From Halieaceae bacterium (lineage in GTDB: Bacteria > Pseudomonadota > Gammaproteobacteria > Pseudomonadales > Halieaceae), in assembly GCA_902631395.1 (NCBI GenBank), contig CACOYM010000010.1, positions 1 through 64,000 of the forward strand: a stretch of 64,000 nt of DNA, read 5' to 3'. How positions within the stretch are numbered: the stretch's first letter is position 1; each line of letters begins with the position of its first letter. Of the stretch, positions 1 through 10,649 are shown one piece after another. The notes beneath the pieces were generated by a model. That model was not told the DNA's origin. It was given only the letters and a program-made list of their open reading frames with translations, and ran no database searches. The translations under genes were made by a program, and so were the position numbers.

Positions 1-594
1 CACAACTCTATTTGGTACGCGGATAGCAAGACGTATGCGCAGAATCTGATTAATGACCTCGAGGTGCGCGAGTACATCCTGAGGAAGTTAGACGCCGCCT
101 CGGTGAGTCGCGTCAAGATCGAGCGGCCCGCTCAGACGGCACGAATCACGATCTTCACCGCCCGCCCTGGAATCGTTATCGGTAAGAAAGGCGAAGATGT
201 AGATGGTCTGCGTAAGGACCTATCGGTCAAGATGGGCGTGCCGGTGCACATCAATATCGAAGAGATACGAAAACCCGACGTGGATGCGCGCCTTGTTGCG
301 CAAAACGTAGCTCAGCAACTAGAGCGTCGGGTCATGTTCCGCCGCGCTATGAAGCGTGTCGTGCAGAATGCCATGCGTCAGGGTGCGGAAGGCATCAAAG
401 TGCAGGTCGGTGGGCGCCTTGGCGGAACAGAAATTGCCAGAACAGAGTGGTACCGCGAAGGGCGAGTGCCTTTGCACACACTTCGAGCGGATATCGACTA
501 CGCGACCTATGAAGCGCACACCACCTACGGGGTGATTGGCGTAAAGGTCTGGATTTTTAAAGGTGAGGTGATTGGCGAGGGTGAAGAGGCCTGA
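1..594 (+). CDS. rpsC: 30S ribosomal protein S3, 5' partial
   Basis: The frame is open from base 1 and begins H-N-S-I-W-Y, matching S3 from about residue 18, so roughly 17 N-terminal residues lie outside the window. The GTG at 64 is internal and is not the start. The KH RNA-binding segment [15 protein letters not shown] is clear, and the protein ends with an acidic GEGEEA tail. S3 helps form the mRNA entry site of the small subunit. It is followed by rplP, rpmC and rpsQ in S10-operon order. Confidence 0.97.
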   Translation, partial: HNSIWYADSKTYAQNLINDLEVREYILRKLDAASVSRVKIERPAQTARITIFTARPGIVIGKKGEDVDGLRKDLSVKMGVPVHINIEEIRKPDVDARLVAQNVAQQLERRVMFRRAMKRVVQNAMRQGAEGIKVQVGGRLGGTEIARTEWYREGRVPLHTLRADIDYATYEAHTTYGVIGVKVWIFKGEVIGEGEEA

Positions 595-638
595 GGGTTC
601 TCCGGGCTAAGCTGACCATCTGATTGAGGGAATAAAAC

Positions 639-1052
639 ATGTTGCAACCGAAACGGACCAAGTTCCGCAAGGCGCAGAAGGGACGTAACCGTGGTCTTGC
701 GGAGCGTGGGAGCAAGGTGAGCTTTGGCGAATATGCCCTCAAGGCGACCGGTCGCGGTCGGATCACAGCGCGCCAGATCGAAGCGGCTCGTCGTGCCATG
801 ACGCGTCACATCAAGCGTGGCGGAAAGATCTGGATTCGGATTTTCCCAGACAAGCCGATCACTGGTAAGCCTCTGGAAGTCCGGCAGGGTAAGGGTAAGG
901 GTAACGTCGAGTATTGGGTGGCGCAGATCAAGCCGGGTCGTGTTTTGTATGAGGTAGAGGGTGTATCTGAACAGCTAGCGCGAGAGGCATTTGATCTTGC
1001 AGCAGCCAAGCTTCCAGTACAGACCTCGTTTGTTAAACGGTCGGTGATGTGA
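639..1052 (+). CDS. rplP: 50S ribosomal protein L16
   Basis: This 137-residue protein has the usual L16 length and opening, [19 protein letters not shown]. The basic region [22 protein letters not shown] contacts 23S rRNA near the A site in known structures. It lies 44 bases after rpsC. Its stop overlaps the start of rpmC in a TGATG-type junction, so translation of the two is probably coupled. Confidence 0.98.
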   Translation: MLQPKRTKFRKAQKGRNRGLAERGSKVSFGEYALKATGRGRITARQIEAARRAMTRHIKRGGKIWIRIFPDKPITGKPLEVRQGKGKGNVEYWVAQIKPGRVLYEVEGVSEQLAREAFDLAAAKLPVQTSFVKRSVM

Positions 1053-1246
1053 TGAGAGCCAGTGAACTTCGTGACAAGTCGATTGACGACTTGAATAAGC
1101 ATTTACTGTCGCTGCGCGAAGAGCAGTTCAAGCTACGCATGGCAAAGGCGACGGGTCAGCTAGGTCAGAGTCACTTGCTTAAGCAGGCTAAGCGTGACAT
1201 CGCGCGGGTGAAGACCGTGCTGCAACAGAAGATGGAAGTACAGTAA
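1052..1246 (+). CDS. rpmC: 50S ribosomal protein L29
   Basis: The protein is 64 residues if read from the ATG at 1052. A GTG at 1049 is also in frame, but the ATG overlaps the rplP stop and gives the usual family length. The sequence [20 protein letters not shown] is the typical two-helix L29 fold, which sits near the peptide exit tunnel. Its stop codon overlaps the rpsQ start (TAATG). Confidence 0.96.
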   Translation: MRASELRDKSIDDLNKHLLSLREEQFKLRMAKATGQLGQSHLLKQAKRDIARVKTVLQQKMEVQ

Positions 1247-1512
1247 TGGTATCGACAAAAAAGCGCGCACGCACGCTTCAGGGGCGTGTTGTGAGTGACA
1301 AGATGGATAAGACCATTACGGTCAAGATTGAGCGTAGGGTGAAACATCCGGTTTACGGAAAGTACATCACCCGTTCCTCCAAAGTGCACGCGCACGACGA
1401 GGAGAACAGGGCGGGTATGGGCGATACCGTGCTGGTAGCGGAGTCGCGCCCCTTGTCAAAGAGCAAGTGCTGGACGTTGGTAGAGGTGGTTGAGACCGCA
1501 ACTCAAATTTGA
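1246..1512 (+). CDS. rpsQ: 30S ribosomal protein S17
   Basis: This 88-residue protein is an OB-fold S17, with [19 protein letters not shown] near the N-terminus and [23 protein letters not shown] further on. It is a primary 16S rRNA binder. It is the last gene of the S10 operon here. The 52-base space to rplN is where an spc-operon promoter would be expected, but I could not pick a convincing one by eye. Confidence 0.97.
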   Translation: MVSTKKRARTLQGRVVSDKMDKTITVKIERRVKHPVYGKYITRSSKVHAHDEENRAGMGDTVLVAESRPLSKSKCWTLVEVVETATQI

Positions 1513-1564
1513 GTGGCGGCTAGTATAAGCGAGCGGGCGCAAGCCGTTGGTGGAGTGCATAAAA

Positions 1565-1933
1565 ATGATTCAGACGCAGTCATATTTGGAAGTTGCCGAC
1601 AACAGCGGTGCTCGCCGTGTGATGTGCATCAAAGTGTTGGGCGGCTCCAAGCGTCGTTATGCCCGCGTGGGTGACTTGATAAAGGTCACCGTAAAGGAAG
1701 CCATTCCTCGCGGAAAGGTTAAGAAAGGCCAGGTGATCACTGCTGTGGTTGTGCGCACCAAGAAGGGTGTGCGTCGTCCCGACGGCTCACTAATAAAGTT
1801 CGATGAGAACGCAGCGGTGCTTTTGAACGCTCAGGACGCTCCAATAGGCACACGTATTTTTGGACCAGTGACGCGCGAACTTCGCGGTGAGAAATTCATG
1901 AAAATAATTTCCCTTGCGCCGGAAGTGATCTAA
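1565..1933 (+). CDS. rplN: 50S ribosomal protein L14
   Basis: The start is the ATG at 1565 ([17 protein letters not shown]), giving 122 residues as in most bacteria. An earlier in-frame GTG at 1547 would add six unconserved residues. The conserved beta-barrel segments [21 protein letters not shown] and [11 protein letters not shown] are present. This is the first gene of the spc operon. L14 lies at the subunit interface. Confidence 0.98.
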   Translation: MIQTQSYLEVADNSGARRVMCIKVLGGSKRRYARVGDLIKVTVKEAIPRGKVKKGQVITAVVVRTKKGVRRPDGSLIKFDENAAVLLNAQDAPIGTRIFGPVTRELRGEKFMKIISLAPEVI

Positions 1934-1956
1934 GCAGGGTTGGAGAGGGTCAGGTA

Positions 1957-2271
1957 ATGGCGAAGCTCAAGCGGGATGACGAGGTGATCGTGATCGCTGG
2001 AAAAGACAAGGGAAAGCGGGGCACCGTGCGCCGTATTATTGACCGTGATCGCGTTGTCGTGAGTGGCGTGAATATGATCAAGAAGCATACCAAGCCAAAC
2101 CCGCAGGCAGGCGTTGCGGGCGGAATTGTGGAGCAGGAAGCGCCTATTCAGGTGTCTAATTTAGCAGTTTATAACGCCAAGGCTGGCAAGGGTGAGCGAG
2201 TCGGTTACCGAGTTGAAGACGGCACTAAGGTCCGCGTATTTAAGCCGTCTGGCGATTTGGTTGACGCCTGA
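1957..2271 (+). CDS. rplX: 50S ribosomal protein L24
   Basis: This 104-residue protein carries the N-terminal KOW motif [20 protein letters not shown], followed by [20 protein letters not shown], which are diagnostic of bacterial L24. L24 starts assembly of the large subunit. It follows rplN by 23 bases with an AGAGGGTCAGGTA ribosome-binding region and precedes rplE. Confidence 0.98.
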   Translation: MAKLKRDDEVIVIAGKDKGKRGTVRRIIDRDRVVVSGVNMIKKHTKPNPQAGVAGGIVEQEAPIQVSNLAVYNAKAGKGERVGYRVEDGTKVRVFKPSGDLVDA

Positions 2272-2301
2272 TCGACAGTGACGAAGAGAGGCAAGCTAGA
2301 C

Positions 2302-2841
2302 ATGGTATCGCTGAAAGAAAAGTACAGGAGCGAAATTGTACCCAAGCTTCAATCTGAGTTGGGTCTCAAGAACGTAATGGCGGTCCCGCGCATTATTAAG
2401 ATTACCCTCAATATGGGCGTAGGCGAAGCCGTGGGCGATAAAAAGGTTCTTGAGAGCGCCGTTGCCGATATGGAAAAGATTGCTGGGCAAAGGCCCATCG
2501 TGACCAAGTCGCGCAAGTCGATCGCAGGATTCAAGATTCGAGATGGCTGGCCGATCGGCTGCAAGGTGACTTTGCGCGATGAGCGCATGTACGAATTCCT
2601 AGACCGACTGATTAATATCGCTATCCCACGTATCCGTGATTTCCGTGGTATGAGCCCCAAGCAGTTTGATGGCCGTGGCAATTTTGCAATGGGCGTGACA
2701 GAACAGATTATTTTTCCGGAAATTGATTACGACCAGATAGACAAGCTGCGTGGCATGGACATCACCATCTCCACGACTGCGGCGAGTGATGATCAGGGTC
2801 GCGCGCTGCTCGCGGCATTCAATTTCCCTTTCAGAGCTTAA
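2302..2841 (+). CDS. rplE: 50S ribosomal protein L5
   Basis: The start is the ATG at 2302 ([16 protein letters not shown]), giving the standard 179 residues. The open frame upstream of it is not conserved. The motif [10 protein letters not shown] and the C-terminal [17 protein letters not shown] are typical. L5 binds 5S rRNA and the P-site tRNA region. In E. coli, S8 represses the spc operon by binding near the start of this gene. I did not verify that hairpin here. Confidence 0.98.
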   Translation: MVSLKEKYRSEIVPKLQSELGLKNVMAVPRIIKITLNMGVGEAVGDKKVLESAVADMEKIAGQRPIVTKSRKSIAGFKIRDGWPIGCKVTLRDERMYEFLDRLINIAIPRIRDFRGMSPKQFDGRGNFAMGVTEQIIFPEIDYDQIDKLRGMDITISTTAASDDQGRALLAAFNFPFRA

Positions 2842-2853
2842 GGCGTACGAGAT

Positions 2854-3159
2854 ATGGCTAAGAAATCTATGATCGCCCGAGAGGCCAAGCGCGCGAAAAC
2901 GGTTGCCAAATTCGCTGCCAAGCGTGCTCAACTCAAGGAAGTGATTGCTAATGTCAATGCAACTGATGAAGAGCGTTGGGAGGCACAGATTGCACTGCAA
3001 AAACTGCCCCGCAACGCCAGCTCGGTGCGTCAGCAGCGGCGCTGCCGGTTGACTGGCCGTCCCCATGGTGTCTACCGAAAATTCGGATTGTGCCGCAACA
3101 AGCTGCGTGAAGCGGCAATGCGGGGTGATGTACCCGGTCTGGTTAAGTCCAGCTGGTAA
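2854..3159 (+). CDS. rpsN: 30S ribosomal protein S14
   Basis: This is a 101-residue S14 of the long, zinc-independent proteobacterial type. The C-terminal half carries [20 protein letters not shown] but no paired CxxC zinc knuckles. It binds the head of 16S rRNA. It sits 12 bases after rplE and 14 before rpsH. Confidence 0.98.
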   Translation: MAKKSMIAREAKRAKTVAKFAAKRAQLKEVIANVNATDEERWEAQIALQKLPRNASSVRQQRRCRLTGRPHGVYRKFGLCRNKLREAAMRGDVPGLVKSSW

Positions 3160-3173
3160 CGGAGAACATTTGA

Positions 3174-3569
3174 ATGAGCATGCAAGATCCGTTGAGCGAT
3201 ATGTTGACCCGTGTGCGCAATGCGCAGATGGCGGGCAAGCAAACCGTTGATATGCCGGGGTCCAAGCTGAAAGTATCAGTAGCCAAGGTTCTCGAGCAAG
3301 AGGGCTATATTTCTGGCCACCGTTACGACGACAGCACGGGCAAGCCTTGGCTCCAGATCGATTTGAAGTACTTCGACGGCAAGCCAGTGATTGCTGAGAT
3401 TGAGCGAATCAGCAAGCCTTCCTTGCGCCGCTACTCGGGCAAGGATGATTTGCCGGCAGTGCGCGGTGGACTCGGAGTTGCCATTGTGTCGACATCCCAT
3501 GGTGTGATGACGGACCGGGCGGCACGTGCCGCGGGTGTCGGGGGCGAAGTCCTCTGCACTGTATTTTGA
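3174..3569 (+). CDS. rpsH: 30S ribosomal protein S8
   Basis: This 131-residue protein begins [18 protein letters not shown]. The ATG at 3174 is preferred over the one at 3180 because a GGAGAA ribosome-binding site is well spaced to it. The C-terminal signature includes [15 protein letters not shown] followed by [10 protein letters not shown]8 is a primary 16S binder and the usual autogenous repressor of the spc operon. Confidence 0.98.
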   Translation: MSMQDPLSDMLTRVRNAQMAGKQTVDMPGSKLKVSVAKVLEQEGYISGHRYDDSTGKPWLQIDLKYFDGKPVIAEIERISKPSLRRYSGKDDLPAVRGGLGVAIVSTSHGVMTDRAARAAGVGGEVLCTVF

Positions 3570-3593
3570 TTATTTAATGGGAGCGTTAGAGGA

Positions 3594-4121
3594 ATGTCTC
3601 GCGTAGCGAATAGTCCTGTTGCCTTGCCGAAAGGGGTGGACGTCAAAATCGATGGCACGCTGCTGTCCGTGAAAGGCGGTAAAGGTTCTTTGGATCTTAC
3701 TTTGGTTGACGGTGTCGGCGTCAATTTGGAAAAGGACGCAGCAACCATTACCTACGACGGCGATAGCAATCGTGCCATGGCAGGTACCACGCGATCCCTT
3801 CTCGCCAACATGGTCAAGGGTGTCTCAGAGGGCTGGGAGAAGAAGCTGGTTTTGAACGGTGTCGGTTATCGTGCCAAGGCATCCGGTAAGACAGTGAGCC
3901 TGACGATTGGTCTTTCCCACCAGGTGGATTATCAGTTGGCAGAAGGTCTGTCTGCTGATACGCCAACTCAAACTGAAATCTTGATCTCTGGTATAGACAA
4001 GCAGGCCGTTGGTCAAGCCGCTGCGGAAATCCGCAGCTTTCGTCCACCAGAGCCCTATAAAGGAAAAGGTATTCGTTACGCGGACGAGTATGTCCGGCGT
4101 AAGGAAGCCAAGAAAAAGTAA
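3594..4121 (+). CDS. rplF: 50S ribosomal protein L6
   Basis: This 175-residue protein has two tandem L6 domains. It opens with SRVANSPVALPKGVDVKI and ends with the conserved PEPYKGKGIRYADEYVRRKE segment. L6 lies near the sarcin-ricin loop and the factor-binding site. It keeps its canonical place between rpsH and rplR. Confidence 0.98.
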   Translation: MSRVANSPVALPKGVDVKIDGTLLSVKGGKGSLDLTLVDGVGVNLEKDAATITYDGDSNRAMAGTTRSLLANMVKGVSEGWEKKLVLNGVGYRAKASGKTVSLTIGLSHQVDYQLAEGLSADTPTQTEILISGIDKQAVGQAAAEIRSFRPPEPYKGKGIRYADEYVRRKEAKKK

Positions 4122-4133
4122 TCGGATACGGTC

Positions 4134-4484
4134 ATGAATACCAAGACACGGGCGCGACTGCGCCGCGCAAAAAAGTCTCGCGTGCACATGCGTACTGCTG
4201 GAGATGTGCGATTGTCTGTACATCGAACACCCCGGCACATCTATGCTCAAGTGATTTCCGGTGACAGTAAAACTGTACTCGCTCAGGCCTCGACGTTGGA
4301 CAAGGACCTGCGTTCAGGAGCGACGGGGAACGTGGCAGCGGCAGCAGCAGTAGGCAAGTTGGTTGCAGAACGTGCGAAAACGGCGGGCGTCAAGTCTGTC
4401 GCTTTTGATCGCTCAGGTTTTCGATATCACGGACGAGTTAAGGCACTGGCAGATGCTGCGCGTGAGGGCGGATTGGAGTTTTAG
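4134..4484 (+). CDS. rplR: 50S ribosomal protein L18
   Basis: This 116-residue protein has the 5S rRNA-binding features of L18: a basic N-terminus ([15 protein letters not shown]), the [15 protein letters not shown] strand, and the conserved [23 protein letters not shown] ending, cited here as landmarks. It is 12 bases after rplF and two bases before rpsE. Confidence 0.98.
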   Translation: MNTKTRARLRRAKKSRVHMRTAGDVRLSVHRTPRHIYAQVISGDSKTVLAQASTLDKDLRSGATGNVAAAAAVGKLVAERAKTAGVKSVAFDRSGFRYHGRVKALADAAREGGLEF

Positions 4485-4486
4485 GT

Positions 4487-5008
4487 ATGGCAATGAATGA
4501 CAAGAAGCAGCAAAGCGATCAGCGCACTGAGGGTGACCTTCAGGAGAAGCTAGTGCAGGTCAACCGTGTGGCTAAGACGGTTAAGGGTGGCCGCATCATG
4601 AGCTTTACGGCGCTGACTGTCGTCGGCGACGGCAAGGGCCGGGTGGGTTACGGGCGTGGTAAAGCCCGCGAGGTTCCAGTCGCCATTCAAAAGGCGATGG
4701 AGTCCGCGCGACGCAATATGGTGCAGGTGCAGTTGGTCAACGGCACTCTGCAATACCCAATCAAGGCCGCACATGGCGCTTCCAAGGTTTACATGCAGCC
4801 CGCATCAGAAGGTACAGGCGTGATAGCCGGTGGTGCGATGCGTTCCGTGTTGGAACTCGCAGGAGTTAACAACGTATTGGCCAAGTGCTACGGCTCGACC
4901 AACCCCGTCAACGTGGTTCAGGCGACCTTCAAGGGTCTGCGAGATATGAGTTCTCCTGAAGACGTAGCGGCGCGTCGCGGCCTCAGCGTAGAAGAAATCC
5001 TCAGCTGA
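4487..5008 (+). CDS. rpsE: 30S ribosomal protein S5
   Basis: This 173-residue protein has an N-terminal double-stranded-RNA-binding-like domain ([20 protein letters not shown], then [13 protein letters not shown]-type residues) and a C-terminal domain with [18 protein letters not shown]5 contributes to decoding accuracy and helps line the mRNA entry tunnel. The start is ATG at 4487, immediately after rplR. Confidence 0.98.
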   Translation: MAMNDKKQQSDQRTEGDLQEKLVQVNRVAKTVKGGRIMSFTALTVVGDGKGRVGYGRGKAREVPVAIQKAMESARRNMVQVQLVNGTLQYPIKAAHGASKVYMQPASEGTGVIAGGAMRSVLELAGVNNVLAKCYGSTNPVNVVQATFKGLRDMSSPEDVAARRGLSVEEILS

Positions 5009-5025
5009 GTAGTGGGGCAACACTA

Positions 5026-5223
5026 ATGAGCAAAGCGATGATGATTAAAGTCACTCAGATCCGCAGCATTCACGGCCGCTTGAAGAAGCACCAGGCCTGC
5101 GTCGCGGGTTTAGGTCTGCGCCGGATTGGCCACACGGTTGAGGTAGAGGATACGCCGTCGGTTCGCGGCATGATTAATAAAGTCAATTACTTGCTTCGTG
5201 TCGAGGGCGAGAGCAATGTCTGA
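5026..5223 (+). CDS. rpmD: 50S ribosomal protein L30
   Basis: The reading from ATG 5026 is 65 residues. The conserved part starts at [20 protein letters not shown], so an ATG at 5038 or 5041 would give the more usual 60 or so. A GGGG element about ten bases upstream favours 5026. The C-terminus overlaps the start of rplO by 8 bases. Confidence 0.94.
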   Translation: MSKAMMIKVTQIRSIHGRLKKHQACVAGLGLRRIGHTVEVEDTPSVRGMINKVNYLLRVEGESNV

Positions 5224-5662
5224 TGAAATGCGCTTAAACAGCCTGAAGCCTGCGCCCGGTGCCAAGCGGGAATCCAAGCGCGTGGGTCGTGGAATCGGCT
5301 CGGGTGTGGGTAAAACCTCCGGTCGAGGCCACAAGGGTTTGAAATCTAGATCGGGCGGCACTGTCAAAGCAGGCTTCGAGGGCGGCCAGATGCCGCTTCA
5401 GAAACGTCTGCCGAAGTACGGTTTTACGTCTCGCATTGGCCGCACTACTGCAGAAGTGCGTTTGCACGAACTGAACCGTGTCAAGGGCGACGTCGTGGAT
5501 TTCGAAACCTTGAGAGCAGCTGACCTCATCAATGATGACATTAAGCGCGTGCGGGTGTTCCTCTCCGGAGAAATATCTCGCGTGGTAAATGTGCGCGGGT
5601 TGACCGTGACCAAAGGCGCTAAGGCAGCAATTGAAGCAGCCGGTGGGAGTGTCGAGGCGTAA
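5216..5662 (+). CDS. rplO: 50S ribosomal protein L15
   Basis: Read from the ATG at 5216 this is 148 residues ([17 protein letters not shown]). An ATG at 5228 gives 144 residues, the usual length, but has a weaker ribosome-binding site. The glycine-rich RNA-binding region [18 protein letters not shown] and the [17 protein letters not shown] segment identify it. It overlaps the end of rpmD and is followed by secY after three bases. Confidence 0.95.
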   Translation: MSDEMRLNSLKPAPGAKRESKRVGRGIGSGVGKTSGRGHKGLKSRSGGTVKAGFEGGQMPLQKRLPKYGFTSRIGRTTAEVRLHELNRVKGDVVDFETLRAADLINDDIKRVRVFLSGEISRVVNVRGLTVTKGAKAAIEAAGGSVEA

Positions 5663-5665
5663 GCG

Positions 5666-6991
5666 ATGGCCAACGGAATGCCATCCATCAATTCAGCCGG
5701 CATGGGAGAGCTCTTCACTCGCCTGCGTTTTGTGCTGATTGCGCTGTTGATCTATCGAATCGGGACGCATATTCCCGTTCCAGGCATCGATCCAGAACAG
5801 CTAGCTGCTCTGTTTGACCAGAATCAGGGTACGATCCTCGGATTGGCTAACGTCTTTTCGGGTGGAGCGTTGGAGCGGATGAGTATCCTCGCATTGGGTA
5901 TTCTTCCTTACATATCGGCGTCCATCATCATGCAGTTAATGACAGCTGTCACGCCACAGCTCGAACAGTTGAAGAAAGAAGGCGAGGCGGGACGCCGCAA
6001 GATTTCCCAGTGGACGCGTTATCTTACGGTGGCTTTGGCACTCGTGCAGGGGACCGGCATGACGGTTGGGCTGGCCAACCAAGGCCTGACCTATGCTGCC
6101 GGCATCAGCTTTTACGTAACGGCGGTGGCTTCATTAGTGACCGGTGCAGTATTCATGATGTGGCTTGGTGAACAGATCACTGAGCGCGGTATTGGTAACG
6201 GCATCTCACTGCTAATCTTTGCCGGTATCGTGGCGGGGCTTCCAGCGGCGATCGGGCAGTCACTTGAGCAGGCGCGCCAAGGCGAGATCAGCATTCTTAT
6301 CCTGCTTGGTATTCTGGTGCTGGCAGCCGTCGTGATCTACCTGGTGGTATTTATTGAGAGGGGCCAGCGGCGTATCACCGTCAACTATGCTAAGCGCCAG
6401 CAGGGTCGGCGCATGATGCAGGCCCAGGCGTCGCATCTACCCCTAAAGGTCAACATGGCGGGCGTGATCCCAGCCATTTTTGCGAGTTCCATTCTACTAT
6501 TTCCTGCGTCTGTTGCGCAGTGGTTTGGCAGAGGCGATAGCTCTGATTGGTTGCAGGATTTGGCGGTAGCGATTGGTCCCGGACAGCCTCTCAATATTTT
6601 GCTCTTTACCGGCTTTATTGTCTTCTTTTGCTTCTTTTATACGGCTTTGATGTTTAATCCGCAGGAAGTGGCTGACAACCTAAAGCGCTCCGGTGCGTTT
6701 GTGCCTGGTATTCGCCCGGGGCAGCAAACAGCGAACTATATCGATGGCGTTTTGACTCGGCTGACGGTTTTTGGCTCAGCCTACATCGCATTGGTGTGTC
6801 TGCTACCTCAGTTTCTGGTCGTTATGTTTAACGTGCCCTTCTATCTGGGCGGCACCTCCATGCTGATCGTCGTCGTTGTGGTAATGGATTTTATGGCTCA
6901 GGTGCAAAGCCATCTGATGTCGCACCAATACGAAGGTGTTATGAGAAAAGCCAACCTCGGGAGCGTTGGTCCCGCGGGTAGGGTGAGATAG
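5666..6991 (+). CDS. secY: Preprotein translocase subunit SecY
   Basis: This 441-residue integral membrane protein has about ten hydrophobic segments and is the channel subunit of the Sec translocon. It shows the SecY plug/TM2 region [20 protein letters not shown], the [12 protein letters not shown] segment and the cytoplasmic loop [20 protein letters not shown]. Length and position between rplO and rpmJ are canonical for proteobacteria. Confidence 0.98.
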   Translation: MANGMPSINSAGMGELFTRLRFVLIALLIYRIGTHIPVPGIDPEQLAALFDQNQGTILGLANVFSGGALERMSILALGILPYISASIIMQLMTAVTPQLEQLKKEGEAGRRKISQWTRYLTVALALVQGTGMTVGLANQGLTYAAGISFYVTAVASLVTGAVFMMWLGEQITERGIGNGISLLIFAGIVAGLPAAIGQSLEQARQGEISILILLGILVLAAVVIYLVVFIERGQRRITVNYAKRQQGRRMMQAQASHLPLKVNMAGVIPAIFASSILLFPASVAQWFGRGDSSDWLQDLAVAIGPGQPLNILLFTGFIVFFCFFYTALMFNPQEVADNLKRSGAFVPGIRPGQQTANYIDGVLTRLTVFGSAYIALVCLLPQFLVVMFNVPFYLGGTSMLIVVVVVMDFMAQVQSHLMSHQYEGVMRKANLGSVGPAGRVR

Positions 6992-7007
6992 GAATTAGGA
7001 GTTTCCG

Positions 7008-7124
7008 ATGAAAGTGCGAGCTTCCGTCAAGAAGATGTGTCGTAACTGCAAAGTGGTGCGGCGTCACGGTGTGGTGAGAGTAATTTGCTCCTCGGATCCA
7101 CGACACAAGCAGCGTCAAGGATGA
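7008..7124 (+). CDS. rpmJ: 50S ribosomal protein L36
   Basis: This is a short 38-codon gene starting at ATG 7008 ([19 protein letters not shown]) with the ribosome-binding site TAGGAG. Cys11, Cys14, Cys27 and His33 form the zinc ribbon, so this is the zinc-containing 38-residue form. It is the last gene of the spc operon, directly after secY, as in E. coli. Confidence 0.96.
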   Translation: MKVRASVKKMCRNCKVVRRHGVVRVICSSDPRHKQRQG

Positions 7125-7229
7125 TTCTTGAGGCGCAGTGCTCAAATCAGTAATATGCGCGCCATTTTTTGTGGCGGGCCAGTAGTATGTGCCGGTAAGC
7201 ATATGACTCAACAGGTGTGGAGATAAAAA
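7125..7229 (+). promoter_or_regulatory. Leader region of the alpha operon
   Basis: This 105-base space lies between rpmJ and rpsM. In E. coli the corresponding region carries the alpha-operon promoter and the pseudoknot through which S4 represses rpsM translation. Here I can see one small hairpin (CGCCA/TGGCG with a T-rich loop, near 7165-7180) and a purine-rich GGTGTGGAGATAAAAA ribosome-binding region. The S4 function is inferred from position only. Confidence 0.3.
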
Positions 7230-7586
7230 ATGGCGCGTATCGCGGGAGTAAACATCCCAGACCATAAGCATGCGGTGATTTCACTCACCCATGTTTATGG
7301 CATTGGTAAAACACAGGCAAAGAAGCTGTGTGAAGCAACCAATATTCCAGAGAGCACTAAGATTGGTGAGCTTTCGGAGGGTGAGCTGGACCAGCTGCGT
7401 TCGCTCGTATCTGAAATGAATGTTGAAGGCGATCTGCGACGTGAAGTATCGATGAGCATCAAGCGATTGATGGACCTCGGTTGTAATCGTGGTCTTCGTC
7501 ACCGCAAGGGTCTGCCTCTTAGAGGTCAGCGTACCAAGACCAACGCACGCACACGAAAAGGGCCACGAAAGCCCATTCGCAAGTAA
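7230..7586 (+). CDS. rpsM: 30S ribosomal protein S13
   Basis: This 118-residue protein starts [20 protein letters not shown] and has the helix-two-turn-helix motif [11 protein letters not shown]. The basic tail [18 protein letters not shown] reaches the P-site tRNA in known ribosomes. It is the first gene of the alpha operon. The 85-base spacer to rpsK holds a small hairpin (GCTACA at 7628-7633 with TGTAGC at 7642-7647) of unknown role. Confidence 0.98.
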   Translation: MARIAGVNIPDHKHAVISLTHVYGIGKTQAKKLCEATNIPESTKIGELSEGELDQLRSLVSEMNVEGDLRREVSMSIKRLMDLGCNRGLRHRKGLPLRGQRTKTNARTRKGPRKPIRK

Positions 7587-7671
7587 TTAGGATTTCGTCG
7601 GCGGCAACGGCGAATAACCTTGGTGTAGCTACATCCCAATTTGTAGCGTCGATATTAAAGCGAGTAGAGAG

Positions 7672-8061
7672 ATGGTAAAGAACGCCAAGACAACGAAACG
7701 CAAGATAACCAAGCAGGTGGTCGATGGTGTGGCACACATTCACGCGTCTTTCAACAACACCATAGTTACTATTACCGACCGTCAAGGTAACACCCTAAGT
7801 TGGGCGACCGCAGGTGGATCTGGTTTCCGAGGCTCACGCAAGTCGACACCGTTTGCTGCACAGGTTGCGGCGGAGCGCGCAGGCGAGGCGGCCAAGGAAT
7901 ACGGGTTGCGCAATCTGGACGTTGAGGTAAAAGGGCCAGGGCCTGGCCGCGAATCTGCTGTGCGTGCGCTGAACGGCTGCGGCTACAAGATCACCAACAT
8001 TACTGATGTGACACCGATTCCCCATAACGGTTGTCGCCCACCCAAGAAGCGTCGCGTGTAA
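7672..8061 (+). CDS. rpsK: 30S ribosomal protein S11
   Basis: This 129-residue protein has the S11 signature [20 protein letters not shown] and ends with the conserved [18 protein letters not shown] segment that binds 16S rRNA in the platform. It is followed by rpsD after 24 bases, in standard alpha-operon order. Confidence 0.98.
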   Translation: MVKNAKTTKRKITKQVVDGVAHIHASFNNTIVTITDRQGNTLSWATAGGSGFRGSRKSTPFAAQVAAERAGEAAKEYGLRNLDVEVKGPGPGRESAVRALNGCGYKITNITDVTPIPHNGCRPPKKRRV

Positions 8062-8085
8062 CACGCGTCAGAGAGGACTTAGCAA

Positions 8086-8706
8086 ATGGCTCGATATATT
8101 GGACCGAAGTGCAAGCTCTCCCGACGGGAGGGCACGGATCTGCAGCTCAAGAGTGGTGTAGCTGCGTTTGAGAAGAAGTGTAAATCTGAAACACCTCCTG
8201 GGCAGCACGGTGCTCGCCGCGGCCGACTGTCTGATTACGGTGTTCAGCTTCGTGAAAAGCAAAAGGTACGCCGTATCTACGGCGTGCTTGAGAAGCAGTT
8301 CCGCAACTATTATAAGGAAGCGGCCCGGCTCAAAGGCGCGACCGGCGAGAACCTGCTGCAACTGCTTGAAAGTCGACTCGACAATGTCGTGTATCGCATG
8401 GGCTTTGGCTCAACTAGGTCAGAGGCACGTCAGCTGGTGTCGCACAAAGGTATTTTGGTGAACGGTATGGTAGTGAATATCCCGTCTTACCAGGTTCAGC
8501 CCGGCGATGTTGTCTCGGTGCGTGAGAAGGCCAAGAAACAACTTCGGGTCCAGTCTGCCTTGGCTATCGCCGAGCAGCGTGGAGAGCCAATTTGGGTAGA
8601 GGTAGACGCTGGCAAGTTGGAGGGGACTTTCAAGTCTCGCCCTGACCGTCAGGATTTGCCCGGCGAAATTAACGAAAACCTGATTGTGGAACTGTATTCG
8701 AAGTAA
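8086..8706 (+). CDS. rpsD: 30S ribosomal protein S4
   Basis: This 206-residue protein starts [19 protein letters not shown]. The S4 RNA-binding domain is visible as [20 protein letters not shown] followed by [11 protein letters not shown]4 starts 16S rRNA assembly and is the usual autogenous repressor of this operon. Length and neighbours (rpsK, rpoA) are normal. Confidence 0.98.
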   Translation: MARYIGPKCKLSRREGTDLQLKSGVAAFEKKCKSETPPGQHGARRGRLSDYGVQLREKQKVRRIYGVLEKQFRNYYKEAARLKGATGENLLQLLESRLDNVVYRMGFGSTRSEARQLVSHKGILVNGMVVNIPSYQVQPGDVVSVREKAKKQLRVQSALAIAEQRGEPIWVEVDAGKLEGTFKSRPDRQDLPGEINENLIVELYSK

Positions 8707-8758
8707 GCACTTCGCCTGATTTCCGTTACGCAATCCCCGACTCTATCGAAGGTGTTCT

Positions 8759-9763
8759 ATGCATAGTTCAGTCACTGAGTTCCTGACACCCCGCGTCATC
8801 AAAGTTGATGAAGCATCCAAGACGCGAGCAACCGTTACACTTGAACCACTTGAGCGTGGCTTTGGCCATACGCTTGGCAATGCTTTACGCCGCATTTTGC
8901 TGTCTTCCATGCCTGGTTGTGCAATAACTGAAGTTGAAATAGACGGCGTTGAGCACGAGTACTCTGCTATTGAAGGTGTGCAAGAAGACGTAATTGAGAT
9001 TTTGCTCAATCTAAAAGGCGTGGCCTTGTCATTGAATGGGAAGGATTCTGCGCAGCTTACGCTGTCAGCGCAGGGGCCGTGCACCGTAACGGCTGCAGAT
9101 ATTCAGGTGGACCATGACGTAGAGATCTCCAATCCTGATCACGCGATTTGCACGGTGACGGACAAGTCGCAACTTTCGATTCGCCTGCTGGTCCAACGCG
9201 GTCGTGGTTACTCGCCTGCCGATGCCCGCGAGAATCCCGAGGAGGAGACGAGGTCAATCGGCAGTCTGCCTTTGGACGCGTCTTTTTCTCCGATCCGCCG
9301 TGTGAGCTACGTGGTCGACTCTGCGCGAGTTGAACAGCGGACTGATCTTGACAAGTTGATCATTGATCTTGAGACGAACGGCACGCTGGACCCAGAGGAA
9401 GCGATTCGTCGTGCAGCGACGATCCTGCAGCAGCAGCTCGCAGTCTTCGTGGACCTCGAAGGTGAAGCGCAAGCCGCAGCCACCGAAGCTGCCGAAGAAG
9501 TCGACCCGATTCTGTTGAGACCAGTGGACGATCTCGAGTTGACTGTCCGCTCGGCGAACTGTCTCAAGGCCGAGAACATTTATTACATCGGTGATCTGGT
9601 GCAGCGCACTGAGGTGGAACTGCTTAAGACACCGAACCTAGGTAAAAAGTCGCTGACTGAAATCAAGGACGTTTTGGCTTCGCGTGGCCTGTCTCTCGGT
9701 ATGCGACTGGAAGCTTGGCCGCCTGCGAGCCTGAAAAACGACGAGCGTTTGCTTAGCGTCTGA
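8759..9763 (+). CDS. rpoA: DNA-directed RNA polymerase alpha subunit
   Basis: This 334-residue protein has the alpha N-terminal dimerisation domain ([20 protein letters not shown] near residue 40) and, after a flexible linker of about residues 235-250, the C-terminal domain that contacts UP elements and activators ([20 protein letters not shown], then [16 protein letters not shown]). It is canonical in length and position between rpsD and rplQ. Confidence 0.98.
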   Translation: MHSSVTEFLTPRVIKVDEASKTRATVTLEPLERGFGHTLGNALRRILLSSMPGCAITEVEIDGVEHEYSAIEGVQEDVIEILLNLKGVALSLNGKDSAQLTLSAQGPCTVTAADIQVDHDVEISNPDHAICTVTDKSQLSIRLLVQRGRGYSPADARENPEEETRSIGSLPLDASFSPIRRVSYVVDSARVEQRTDLDKLIIDLETNGTLDPEEAIRRAATILQQQLAVFVDLEGEAQAAATEAAEEVDPILLRPVDDLELTVRSANCLKAENIYYIGDLVQRTEVELLKTPNLGKKSLTEIKDVLASRGLSLGMRLEAWPPASLKNDERLLSV

Positions 9764-9814
9764 TGAGAGATAACGCTCGGGTTGATCCGGGCATCATTTG
9801 TAAGGAATAGAGTC

Positions 9815-10222
9815 ATGCGTCATCGTCATAGCGGACGACAACTGAATCGCAACAGCTCTCACCGGAAGGCCATGTTCCGTAACATGACAGTGTCTTTGGT
9901 AGAGCACGAGCTGATCAAGACGACCTTGCCCAAGGCGAAGGAGTTGCGCAGTTATGCTGAGCCGCTGATTACTTTGGCGAAGAACGACAGCGTCGCTAAT
10001 CGTCGCCTCGCTTTTGATCGCACGCGATCCAAGGCAGCTGTTGGAAAGCTGTTCGAAGAATTGGGACCCCGCTACCAAGAGCGGCCCGGAGGATACATTC
10101 GCATCGTCAAGTGCGGTTACCGTGCAGGCGACAAGGCACCTATGGCATTTGTTGAGTTGGTCGACAGGCCCGCGCCGCATCTCGAGGAAGACGAGTTGCT
10201 TGAAGAAGCCACTGAAGACTAG
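9815..10222 (+). CDS. rplQ: 50S ribosomal protein L17
   Basis: The start is ATG 9815 ([20 protein letters not shown]), giving 135 residues. An earlier in-frame start would add unconserved residues. The protein ends in an acidic stretch ([12 protein letters not shown]) beyond the conserved core. It is the last gene of the alpha operon. Confidence 0.97.
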   Translation: MRHRHSGRQLNRNSSHRKAMFRNMTVSLVEHELIKTTLPKAKELRSYAEPLITLAKNDSVANRRLAFDRTRSKAAVGKLFEELGPRYQERPGGYIRIVKCGYRAGDKAPMAFVELVDRPAPHLEEDELLEEATED

Positions 10223-10469
10223 ACCGTCTAACTGAAAAGCCTCTGCCGAGTAGCTCCGCCAAGTTGATTGTCTGGCGTGCCACCAGACAGATCTTTCGGT
10301 CCGCATATACGTTAACGGCTCGTCGGATCCTCAAAGACCATGATTGTTCGGTATGGCCCTTCCGTAAAGCATTGAATTAAGATTATTTTGTTGTGATGAG
10401 TTTTAACGAGATCGATGCTTATACCAACATAGATGCACATATTGGCACTAGCACCTAAAACGGGTAGCT

Positions 10470-10649
10470 CATGGTCAATGGCCTTGACATCCTTGATAGT
10501 GTGGCGCTTCAGAAGGGCTGTGACACCCCGGTCTCTGCGGATAACCGTACTTCGTTTACGGAAGGAGTGCTGTCTTAAGGATCCGTGAAACTTTCAAGTT
10601 CTGACAGCACTTTGAACACTAAAAAGCCCCGCTCATGCGGGGCTTTTTA
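10470..10649 (+). ncRNA. Candidate small RNA upstream of the shared terminator
   Basis: Reading the + strand, a short hairpin (CCGTA/TACGG around the loop CTTCGTT) is followed by a 9-base perfect inverted repeat, AGTGCTGTC at 10566-10574 with GACAGCACT at 10603-10611. The rho-independent terminator comes next. A TTGACA hexamer lies near 10483, but no good -10 follows it. The 5' end is therefore undefined, and the transcript could instead be processed from the rplQ mRNA. Confidence 0.3.
10620..10649. terminator. Bidirectional rho-independent terminator
   Basis: A perfect 13-base stem (TAAAAAGCCCCGC with GCGGGGCTTTTTA) closes on the loop TCAT. The A-run on one side and T-run on the other let it work in both directions, so it can end the alpha operon on the + strand and uvrA on the - strand. 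Confidence 0.92.
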